DNA of 64,000 nucleotides, from positions 130,597,262 through 130,661,261 of the forward strand of contig CM039462.1 in assembly GCA_022414725.1 (NCBI GenBank), read 5' to 3'. Under the pieces are notes generated by a model that searched no databases, had not been told where the DNA came from, and saw only the letters and a list, made by a program, of their open reading frames with translations. The position numbers and the translations under genes were made by a program. Origin of the DNA: Microglena sp. YARC (Eukaryota; Chlorophyta; Chlorophyceae; Chlamydomonadales; Chlamydomonadaceae). This document shows, piece by piece, positions 12,626-24,998 of this stretch; the stretch's first letter is position 1; each line of letters opens with the position of its first letter.

Positions 12626-13619
12626 GTCAGGGGGTCGTCGGGGAGGTGCTTCTGCAGATCAGACCACACACGTTACAATGTCAGGTGGGGGGTTGCGACG
12701 TAATTAATGTCGTGCTTATATTTGACGAAGCATAATCCGAGCACATACATTGGGTTGGGAACCCAAGGTTGGATATAGTTTCGATTTTCTCAACAGCACT
12801 CCAGATGCTGAATTCTAGTGGAGATTGTCCACAGGGGCTCAGGCAGCTGCTTAGATGTTGCTGCTTGTTGCCGACAAAAAAACAGTGACAGAAGGGTTGC
12901 CCCCCTAACTCAAATCACATCTAGAGCTGTATGTTTGCTACATAACTTGGGCCTATTTGGTGCCTATGGTTCTTCATATTTTTGAGGCCATGGCCCTGGC
13001 CATGATCCCCCACTAGTAATCTACTCCAATTTGAGTCTGCAAACCACATCTCCCCTTTCATTCATTTGTGCAGACTTTTTCTCCCTGAGAGCTCTAGCAT
13101 TTCTTCCTCTCTATCTTCTCACTGGCCGACCAAGAATCACCCCCCCCCACGTCAACGTCCACATCTACATCCCTGGCGCTCACCACCTCTCTGGTCTAAC
13201 CTCCACCTCCCGCCCTGAGGTTGACGACATCATCCGGCATGCGGGCTGGATCCTCAGCACCTTACTGGCCTTGCTTCTCTCCGGAACCTTCCACGATGGA
13301 GGGTTCCTCCATGTCCTTGCTCCCCTGGACCCAGTGGTGTACGACGGCTTCATATTCTACCCTATGGCTTTGCAACTCGGAGCCTTGTCAGCCGCTTGGC
13401 TCGTGGCCTTGTCAGCTATTTCATCGGACCTACTGCTGCTTTCTCCCCACAGGGGCTCTGTAAGCGACATTGTTGCTGGCCAAGCCTGTGTTGTCCAAGA
13501 AGCGGCGCTCCTACATGGTACAACCTTCTTCTGTGGAAATCTGGGAATGCTGATTGCAGGCGTGGCAGAATCAGCAGTGGATTATGCGAGGGTTCTTCGG
13601 ACACAGGTAGCCCCCCCCC

Positions 13620-13659
<40 letters not shown>

Positions 13660-13794
13660 CCCCCCCCCCTTCGGACTCAGGTAGCCCCCCCCCCTCCTTC
13701 TTCGGACACAGGTAGCCCCCCCCCCCCCCCCCCCTTCTTCGGACACAGGTAGTCCCCCCCCCCCCCCCCCCCCCCCCTTCTTCGGACACAGGTA

Positions 13795-13825
<31 letters not shown>

Positions 13826-15052
13826 TCTTCGGACACAGGTAGCCCACCCACCCACCCACCCTTCGGACACAGGTAGCCCCCCACCCACCCACCCCACCCT
13901 GCCCCCCACCCCCCTTCAGACCCTTCTCAACTGTTTTCAAAGGTATTTCTAACTTTCACTAAGTGACTATTTTCACTTTGAAATTCGATCGACGTGTATC
14001 GGCAAGCAACCCACCCACCCTCCCACCTACCCCAACCTACCCCCGCCCAGCCCACCTTTCCATGTATATTTCAACTTTTTGACCCCATCAGGTGGTATTG
14101 TTGTTTAGACATATTGAAAGTAACAAATTGAAACAAGCCAAGCAAAACAGAGACCACTTAACCAACCAAACAGCCGACACCTTTATCCACCAAGACACAC
14201 ATCTAGGCTGAGTGTTCACACATCCAAGCTCACCACGCACATCTAGGCTGAGTGTTCACACATCCAAGCTCACCACGCACATCTAGGCTGAGTGTTCACA
14301 CATCCAAGCTCACCACGCACGCACATCTAGGCTGAGTGTTCACACATCCAAGCTCACCACGCAAATCTCGGCTGAGTGTTCACACATCCAAGCTCACCAC
14401 ATCTAAGCTGAGTGCTCACCCATCCAAGCTCCCCCGCCCCATCCAAGCTCACCCCATCCAAGATCGCCACATTCAAGTTGAGTGCTCTACCCATGCACTG
14501 CAGGTTGCGATCTGCATGCAAAGGGGGGCCCAGTCCGGAGGCGTGGTGGCCATGGTGGGAGGCAAGGCAAGCATGGGAGGCAACCGGCCACAGGTTCATG
14601 GAGTAGCCTCACGCAGTGCTCCTGGTAAGAGGGACAACTTGTCCCAGGTACTCTCTTCCAAGTTGAACATGGCTCTGAGTCAGAAGGCCATCCTGAGAGG
14701 GCAAAGACCTGGTGTGGGAGGTGCCCCTCATGGCATCTTTTGTGGACACACACGCTTTGCTACCTCCTCTATTGCCACAGAGAGCGAGAGCCATCCCCAT
14801 CAGTGGTGAGAATAAAAATCCCAACTAAGGCCTGTTATTTGTAGTTGCAAGTCTCATTAATGTACCACTGTTATTTGTAGTTGCAAGTCTCATTAATGTA
14901 CCACTGCTTCTGGAAAACCGCCTACATTTCAATCTTTCTTTGTGATAGGTAGTGTACACAAAAATCACATACATATCTTTGAGTAATGGATATATATGTT
15001 TGAGTAATGGATATATATATATATATTGATATTGAAATTGAAATTGAAATTG

Positions 15053-15086
<34 letters not shown>

Positions 15087-18000
15087 TTACGCTATGGTGT
15101 CCTTAACTTCACGTCCTGTGAGTAACTGTATGACACGGATGTAACAATTTCAATATCTATATATATATATATAGATACAATTTCTATATCAATATATATA
15201 TATATATTGATATATCTATATATCTATATATATATATATATATATATATATTGATATAGAAATTGTATCTATATATATATATAGATATTGAAATTGTTAC
15301 ATATATTATATATGTAAATGTATAACTTGATGTGTATGGTCCTTCTCATCCCATCTCACATCTGATCAGCTTCTACCTCCAACACAAGGTTATGATGGGC
15401 CGCCAATCAACACACCAATCAACCTCTCAACACACCCAATAACTACTCAACACACTCAGACACACACACTAAGTAATCAACACACCCAGGCACACACATA
15501 ATAACTACGGAACACACTCAGACACACACACACAACCACTACTCAACACACTCAGACACACACATACCAGATTGACCCACCAGTCTATCTTGAACCATCC
15601 ATCATGCCCTCCCTCCCCCCTCCTCCCCCCCCCCCCCCCCCCCCCCCAATGGTCCCCCTCCCCATGCCCCTCACGTTTAGGATCCTGGAGGCCACCACGG
15701 TCATTAGTAGGGTTGAGAGTGTTGGCTGTGAGCAGCTCCTGGTTCGACATGATGACACATTTGGCATTTGATTACATGAACACACCACCACCACCGCCAT
15801 GACCATAACCCACCAACCCAAACAACCATTCACCTAACCACCCAACCACCTCCCTGAATATAGGACCCCTGAGACCACTGAGGGAATCTGGAGAGTTGAG
15901 AGTGTTGGCAGTGAGCAGCGCTTGGTTCGACAGGATGAGACATTTGGCCTCTGGATTACCCACAATGGTGAAGAGAGCTAAATTTTGTATTTGCTGTTAC
16001 ATTGTTTGTTTTAATCATGGCAGTGAGCAGCAACTGGTTTGACAGGATGAAATATTTGGACTCAGGATTACCCACAATTGTGAAGAGCGTTGTTTTTTTA
16101 TTTTACAGTGTTTGTTTTAATCGACCCCTCCAGATAATCTGGAATTGATCTCGGATGTTCAAGGTTGATTAATGACAGGTCCATTATTGTTTAGTTACCC
16201 CTGCCATATGACATGCATACACACCTTGGTTTACCCATCCAAAACACATGCACACAAAGGTAACCTGCATGCATGTAACTCACGCACATACACACAAGCA
16301 AAGGTAACCCGCGTGCATGTAACTCACATACACACAGATAAACTGCCTGCATGTGAATCCCACACCCACATTTAACCTGCATGCATGTAACACACACACA
16401 CACACACATCTAACCTGCATGCATGTAACACACACACACACACACACACATTTAACCTGCAGGCATGTAACACACACACACACACATTTAACCTGCAGGC
16501 ATGTAACACACACACACACATTTAACCTGCAGGCATGTAACACACACACACACACATTTAACCTGCATGCATGTAACACACACACACACACATTTAACCT
16601 GCATGCATGTAACACACACACACACACATTTAACCTGCATGCATGTAACACACACACACACACATTTAACCTGCATGCATGTAACACACACACACATTTA
16701 ACCTGCATGCATGTAACACACACACCCATATTTAACCTGCATGCATGTAACTTACACACACACATGTAACCTGCATGCATGTAACACACACACACCCATT
16801 TAACCTGCATGCATGTAACACACACACACATTTAACCTGCATGCATGCAACACACATACACACAGGTAACTAGCATGCTTGTAACACATAATCGCACCTG
16901 TCCTCACTGCAGGTGACTAGCATGCTTGTAACACATAATCGCACCTGTCCTCACTGCAGGTGACTAGCATGCTAGTAACACATAATCGCACCTGTCCTCA
17001 CTGCATGCAGGTGACTAGCATGCTTGTAACACATAATCGCACCTGTCCTCACTGCAGGTGACTAGCATGCTTGTAACACATAATCGCACCTGTCCTCACT
17101 GCAGGTGACTAGCATGCTTGTAACACATAATCGCACCTGTCCTCACTGCAGGTGACTAGCATGCTTGTAACACATAATCGCACCTGTCCTCACTGCAGGT
17201 GACTTTGACTTTTGCAACCTGCTGGGGCAGTACAGGACCCACCATGATGTTGAACACTTCCTGACACATGTGTTGGCCAGGCCTCCCCAAGCCCAGTGTG
17301 ACTCGGCAATGGTAGCAGGTTGGTTGATTGGTTGTGGTTGGTTGATTGGTTGCATGTTGGTTGTGGTTGGTTGATTGCATGTATGTGTTTTGGTCATAGT
17401 AACTATATATAGTTGCATGTTGATTGGGTGGTTCATTGGATTATTGTGGTTTGACCCAATAATAGTTGCACGTTGCAGGTTGGTAGGATGATTGGCTGGT
17501 TGTATTTGGTAGCATGTGTGTTGAGGAGTTTGTTGTGGGGTTGGAGGTTGCAGGTTGGGATCATGTGTGGGGTAATTTGGGGGGTTGAGTTGAGCTGGGG
17601 ATTTTATGGCCAATGTTGGCATTATCAAGGGTGGGGTGGGGCTGATTGGGTGGGATGCATAGAGGAGTTGAAGGTCACGATCAGGCACCTCTTAGTGATG
17701 ATCAGACAAACTAACAATATTCATAGGAATATGTTGCACAATACACACAGCAATACGTTGCATAATCCATTTAAGGAGACATACCCCTGGACTGAAACAT
17801 GCACACACACATTTGATGACGACTACTGCAGGCATGATGGAGTACCTGCGTACCCAAGGGAGGTTTTACGCCTCTCTCCGCCTTGCTTTCTATGACACAT
17901 CTGACTGCCTGTGGTCAGAGGTGACTCAAGAGAATGGGGCGGCCCATGCTGATGAGGAGTCGGGGATGAATGCTGCTCGAAAGGCACCAACAGCTGTTGA

Positions 18001-21000
18001 TCTCCAGGTTGGAACTAGCCAGTTTTCTTTCCTTCCCTTCAGCCTATTAGGCCTACCTCTGGAGTGTGGTGAAGTAGTGTTCATACCAGCATTGTTTTCT
18101 GTTTGAACTCTAGGCTGAATAACAAAGCAACAATGGCGATGCAGGCCTGATTGATGTCAGGTTTGTGTAGTGCAATGAGCGATGGTTATTAGTAGATGTA
18201 AGAAGAGTGAGACTATGGGATTTAGTTCTGGGGGGTTGCCTTTGTGAGGAGGGGGAGATGGTGGTAAGCAGATGTAGAAAATAAAGGGGTAGCTAGGGAT
18301 GGGGGGATGCATTCAGGAGGAGGGGGAGATGGTCCTTGAACTTGACATTGACACTTGGCACTTGACACTTGGCACTTTGCATTTGAAACTTGGCACTTGA
18401 CACTTGACCTTGACACTTGGTAATTGACACTTGACCTTGACACTTGACCTTGGCAATTGACACTTGACATTGGCACTTGACCTTGGCAATTGGCACTTGA
18501 CATTGGCACTTGACACTTGACCTTGGCAATTGGCACTTGACATTTGCACTAGACACTTGACCTTGGCAATTGACACTTGACATTGGCACTTGACACTTGA
18601 CACTGACCTTTCAGGAACTGGCTGCTCTGATGGAGAAAGAGATGCTGGCGTGGTTGTCGGACGTCCGGGACCTCAAGTCTGCTGAACACAGTGAAACCCA
18701 AGTTGAAGCCGAGAAACTCAACAACGGCGTAACAAAATACGGTGAGTCTGAGGGGGGGCACCCACATTGAAACAGGAATGAATGATGATTATATGACTGA
18801 ATGATAATAGTGTGGATATGGCAGTAAGATTGTTTGGGGGTTAGTTCATCAGTATTTTCACTATAGCCCCTCCTGTCATGGTTTCTCAAGTCCCTTTGGC
18901 CTATTTGGTCTACACCTGGACTTTACAAACGTTGAATTTGATGATGGTATGATTGGAAGCAGCTTGTATTGCGTATGGCAAAAGTATGACATAATATTCA
19001 TGAATCCATGATGATAGCATGCTCCTGATCAGCAGCAACCTGTGTTCACAGATATAACTGTATAAGGATGGGATTTTGTAACTTTTCATTGCCATTTGCA
19101 TGTGGGGGGATGGTTTGAGCGGCCGTGTGAATAGTTCAATTATGTTCCAGACCCCCAAAGTTCCTCTCTTCCCCAATTTATAAAGTCATGTTGCCTCTCG
19201 CCTGACTCCACCAAATTTGACTCCTTATGGTTCTCCCTTGCCCCTCCTAGTGAGCCATGGGACAGAGGGTGCATTGATGCAGAGGATGCTGGCAGCTGGT
19301 CAATCCCTCCGCCTCACGCTCATCCCAAAGCTGGCAGTTGTGATGAAGGAGCATCTTGCTAAGAAGGGCCAGCAGGGCAAGGGCAACATGTCGTGGATGA
19401 GGATGGTGACAGACTGCACGGTGAGCAAGCCCGTGTTTGAATGTGGTGGGGTGGTGAAGTAGAGTACAATTGCATACACGATGACATCTGAACAGCTGTC
19501 GAGTAGTTGGGTATGATCGCAGGTGTGGATGAATTCAATTATAAATATGGCAGGAAGGTGAAGGAGGCGGACCCGTCCATAACTATTCATCGGTGTATCT
19601 GGCATGTATGTTACAGTCCAGCGGGTGCAGGGGTAGCCACATAGGCGGAATGGGCTTGCCTAACCACAAAAACTAAGGATGTCAATATATGGTTCAAACC
19701 GAAAGTACAGACAGACCCCCCCCACCCACCCCCCACCCACCCCCCATCCCCACACCCCACCCCACCCACCCCTTATCACAGGAGGGCTCTGCAATACTTA
19801 TGTATGGAGTGACACTATTCATTGTACACAGTGCCACATATAAATGGGTTATAACCTTAATATTTTAAGCATTTTGTCCCCCAAGGGTGGCAGGGTAGCC
19901 TACTAGCTGGGTATAAGCTTCCTACAACATTGCCCCCCCAATAGTGGCAGGGTAGCCTGCTATCAGGGTATACATACTTAAGATACCTAAAATGACACCT
20001 CCAGTTGCCTTTTCAGTATGCCTAATGGTCTAGCTCCCTGCTTCACATATCTTGCAGGGCCTTGCAGAAGCGACCTTGGAGAACTTCCTTCATGCTGACA
20101 TATACCGCTCCACCTGCCGCTTCATGAAGAGTGCCAAGGGCTCCTTTGGTCTGGCTGTGACTTGCACATTGGACACTGACAAGTGCGTGCATTCATGCAT
20201 GGAGAATGGTGTTGCTTGATTGTTTAGAATTCTGTAAATGTTTTGGCAGGATTTTGTTTCCTTCCCCCCCCCTTCCCCCCCCTCTCCACACACACACACA
20301 CACAAACCTTCACCTCCTAACCTCCCCCCCCCCCTCTATCTCCCCTCACCCGTACACCAACAGATCTCCCCCTACACCTGCCTCCTGCTACACCCCCTCT
20401 CTCTCAATTTCTCTCCCTCCCCCCCCTCTCGCCTACACCTGCACACCCTCCCCCTCCTCTCACCTACACCTACACATCTCCCCCTACACCTGCCACCTGC
20501 TACACCAAACCCGCTCTCCCCCTCACACGCCCTCACACACCCTCACACCCCGGACACCCACCTTGCTGACTTACATCCCTCTCTCGGTGATGCAGAGTGG
20601 CTTTGGCTGCATGGGGCCAACCAATGACTCTGGGCTTCAACTTTGAGCACAAAACCATCCTGTACAGCTCCGAGTCTCAAGTAAGTGTTTGTGTATGTGT
20701 AATCATGTATGTGTGCGCATGAGTGTGTGTATGAGTGTATGTCTGCATGCGAGTCCGTATATGTGTGCATGCGTGTGTGTGTATGTCTGCATGCGAGTCC
20801 GTATATGTGTGCACGTGTATGTTTTGGTATTTGTGCTTACGTGTGTTTGTATGTATGTGTTACGCTTGTTTGTTTCTGGGTTGATATGTTAGTTTATGCA
20901 TGGAACAGTCAGGACGGGGAGCACTGCCAGGCATTCTCATTATTTTGTTTTCAGCAGCAAGAGATTCACAACACACAGGGATATTTTTCCCGCTAAATAT

Positions 21001-24000
21001 AGCGATCGCTAGTTTTTACCCTGTTTTGGAGAAATTAGTGCTATAAAAATAGCGATTATTGCTATAAAATAGAAATTAATGCTATAAATAAAAAAGAAAA
21101 GAAAACACGTTTTTTTATTTTTTGCTCCAAATGGCCCCCAGAAGCTATAAAAGGCTATAAAAAGCACTAAAACGCTGTCCCTGGAGGAGGCCTAGAACCA
21201 TAAAGCTAGAAAAACCCCACTTTCAGGCTTGAAAAAAATCACTGCCATGTATCTATGTCCGTGGGACCCACTTCCCACACATTTCTTTGTTTGTTGTGAT
21301 TTGGGGAAGTCCATCTTCCTAAACTTTCCTGAAATTCATTCCATCTGCAACCCACACCACGCTCCTGCCCCCTCACACACCACCCCTACTACCTGCACAC
21401 CTGCACAGAACGTGATGATTCCAATCCTAAAGAAGGATTCGGACCCGTTGGATGTTCTGGTAAACTTTGCCGCTATCAACCAGACCTACTGGTCTGAGTT
21501 TGACCAACCAGATCCTCTCGTCAACAATGGATGGCGTTCTGGTTTGTGCACCATGAGGTACGGAGGGAGGGTGGGGTGGGGAGGTAGAGTGAGAGGGAGG
21601 GAGGGGTGGGGGAGAGGGAGGTAAGGAGGGGTGGGAAGAAGGGGGATAGGGAGTGGGAGGTAGGGGTGAGGGACAGGGAGGGAGGAAGGGGTAAAGGGAG
21701 GGAGGGAGGGGCGGATGGAATGATGGTGTATTCCAGGGGTTGACTAATAAGCTATAGGTAGGAACAAAGATGTGTTAAATATTGGTATCCCTACCCTGGG
21801 GAAACGCGATAAGCTGAGGTCAAGAAGTTGAGGTCACCTGGTCGGAATCCGAGGTCAGCTGGTCAAGTGGTCAGAATCAGAGGTCAGCTGGTAAGAAGCT
21901 GAGGTCAGAGGTTGTATCATCCATCCCAATCTCCATCACATCCCCATCTCTCTTGTACCATCCCTGTACTGCATTGCTTCATTACGCACACGCTGACAGG
22001 GTGGCATCTTATCACCCTAGCTGCTCCTGTTCCACTATCCATAAACTTTATCACTTACATCATCAGTATGCCTACCATACATTCCGACGAAATGATGAGT
22101 ACTCAGATTATTACCAAACAAATAACATTCAATGGTGAATACTGTACATAATGACTAAATGTTGAATGCCATACAAAAGACTAAATTATCACTACCGAGC
22201 ATTATGACTAAATGATGACTACAAAACATTATGACTAAATGATCACTGCCAAACATTATGACTACCTGTACGACTACATTATAACACCCAACACTGACCC
22301 GCCCATCTATCACACACCGCCAGGGTGGATATGGATGAAGGTGGTGGGGAGGTGATGCTCCTGCAGCTGCACAACGTCCAGAATGGCGCTGATGAGGCTG
22401 AGCCAGGACAAAAGAAGTCTGTGGAGGGGTGGCCTATGATTGATGCAGGTGGGGTGCCTGTGTCACTGGAGCAGCTGCAATGGTTCCAGAACACAGCGGC
22501 ATCCAATCCCTCCTTCGTGACTGTGCGAATGTACCAGGTAGGTAGATCAGGGATATTTGTTTTCAGAACATATTCCGATCGGAATACGGAGATGGATTTG
22601 GGCCATTTTTGCCCCAAATGCCGGAATATCCTGTTTTGGGAGGGGGGAAAAGGAGAAAAGAAAAAAAAAGAATGAGATTTCCTCTTTTTGTTTTGAAAAA
22701 ACAATCCCTGAGGTAGATGCCACACTCTTATCTCAATCCAAGTGTTGAGAAGTATTTGACTTGTTGTTAATAAGTGGTTAATATCTAGTTATTATGTGGT
22801 TAGTTGTAAATATGTAGGGAACGACAATATGATATCATACGATATTGTGCGTATGATGCTGGCAGTCTGACTCGGGGAAAGTAACCATTTTTATACAATA
22901 TCATATGATGCAATTTCTATGATATTATACTCGCCTTTGGTCAAAATCATCCGATATGCCGGTCCCTATGATATGAGGTCAATATATAGGTAGGCATAAT
23001 GTAATTATAAGTGAATGTGTCAGGATGACACAACTGTACACAACATATGACATGGTCGTCACTGATCTAATATACCATAACAGTTAAAAAAGCAGTTCTC
23101 GTATGTCCTTGCTTGATGCCCTGTTTTGAGTGCTCGCAAGTTATTCATAACATGCCTAATTTGGTTGTGCCCTTCCTGCCTGGTTTGCAGCTAAAGGCGT
23201 CGTACGAGGTCCCTGCTCTGGAAGCCTTTGTAAAGCAAGGTAATAAAACATAATGATAACGCCTGGTGGGGCGTGGTGCAAAGGGAGCTCTGTCTTACAG
23301 CGGAAGAGAACGGGCTGCTACTTCACCTGGACAGTGCTACCATACACTAAAGCGTACCCGTAGGGTTTCAAACCCCGCACCTGCTGATTTTAACGAGCTC
23401 TACCATTGAGCCAATTGTCGAAACGGGGTAAAGCAAGGCAATACTTACGTACCACTTCCTGTAAACCCCGAAAAGAAACCCATAGGGGTTGCTGGTATGC
23501 CACAATGGCATATCAGACAAGGGCAATCAAACGTGCATAAGTATATGAACAGTCCATCTAATTGTTGTTAAAAGGTAATATGCGCCTCCCATCCCGGTAA
23601 TCTAGAATGAATGTCTTGTTCGAGGTTGGGCAGTTCCCTTCAGCATATTTGGCTACCCTTGCTTTACCTTCAGCTTCTAGGCAGATCCTCTGGCTGGCTA
23701 TCTGGACAAAACTATATCAAGCAAGCTAGTGCACCAAGTTTAGCCCAAAGGAAAGACAGTGCGGCAGTAGGTCAGTGTTCTATACTTTGGGCGCCTACCA
23801 GACTATAAGGGTAGACCTTGAGGTATGTAGTGAGTCACTGTCTGACATGACCAGAGTGGAAACTGTATCCTACCTTTTACCGTTTTCCTTTGCGCCCTAC
23901 ATCTATCCCCTTTTCTTCCTCCCTCCCCTCCACCGCCTCATCACAGACACAAATTATCCACCGATTCTATTCGGTATTCCTCCTAAAAAAGATGGGCTGA

Positions 24001-24967
24001 ATATGATTAAAAAACTCATGAAGTGCCTCCTAACCAAGTTAACTAACTTATCAGGATGTGCTAATTATAACAAACTCTCAATGATCTGGTCCCTGATTAC
24101 CTGAACCAATGGATCATTATAACACACAGGATTAGTGATATAATAAACTCACTCTCATTGAGCTGGTATCTGATTAACTTCACCAATAGTTTATTCTAAC
24201 TTATCAGGATAAGCTGATTATTATTCTAAAACCTCAATGGGCTGGTCCATAATTAACTTAACCAAAAGTGTATTTTAACCACAGGATGAGTGATTATAAC
24301 TAACTATTTTCCAGCGTTGCCCATGACATTCAAAGCTTCTCCCTTCCACACAGAAAAAAACAAAAATGATTTCTTAACAAGTCAACCTCTCTCCTCACAC
24401 GTCAGCATTACCCCCCAATCCCTCGTAACCCCTTACCCTCAGTCCCTCACGCAGCAGTGGCACTCCTCTCATGCCCCTCACACGTCAGCATCACTCCTAT
24501 CATGCCCCCTCACCCGTGTCCTGTTTCTTATCTGTGCTCAGAGCGCATTGTCAACCTGGTCGGCAACAAGTACATCAAGTTCCAGGGCAAGGCGGCCTTG
24601 GCTGCGTTGGCCGTGCCAGGCAAGAATGACCTTGTGGCTGCCGACTTATCAGGTCAGTGTTGCAGCAGTTGTAAGACTATAAGTACCAATACCAATACCA
24701 CTATGCCATACCGTAAACACTAGCAGTTAGTAGCACATACACTACCCATTGCCCCCCAACCCACCCAACCCCGACCCACCACCTACCCCACAACGCACAC
24801 TACTAACCCACTGCCAACTTCCCACCAGCCACTCCCAACCAACAACCATGCACAACCAACCACCTTCCACCACATCTCACCACCACCCACAAACCAAGCC
24901 AAACCGAACCAAAAAACTGACTGGAACCAAACCCCCTCCCCCCCCTCCCCTACTCCCCTACCCCCCC

Positions 24968-24998
<31 letters not shown>

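Noticed and set aside
16280..16831. 183-codon Cys/Val-rich frame (MCVCVTCMQV)
   Set aside because: TG/CA microsatellite alternating with a fixed block; open on both strands.
16864..17198. CRISPR-like array of regularly spaced repeats
   Set aside because: The repeats are contiguous 47-bp tandem units without unique spacers, in a eukaryotic intron. The same applies to 49300-49755.
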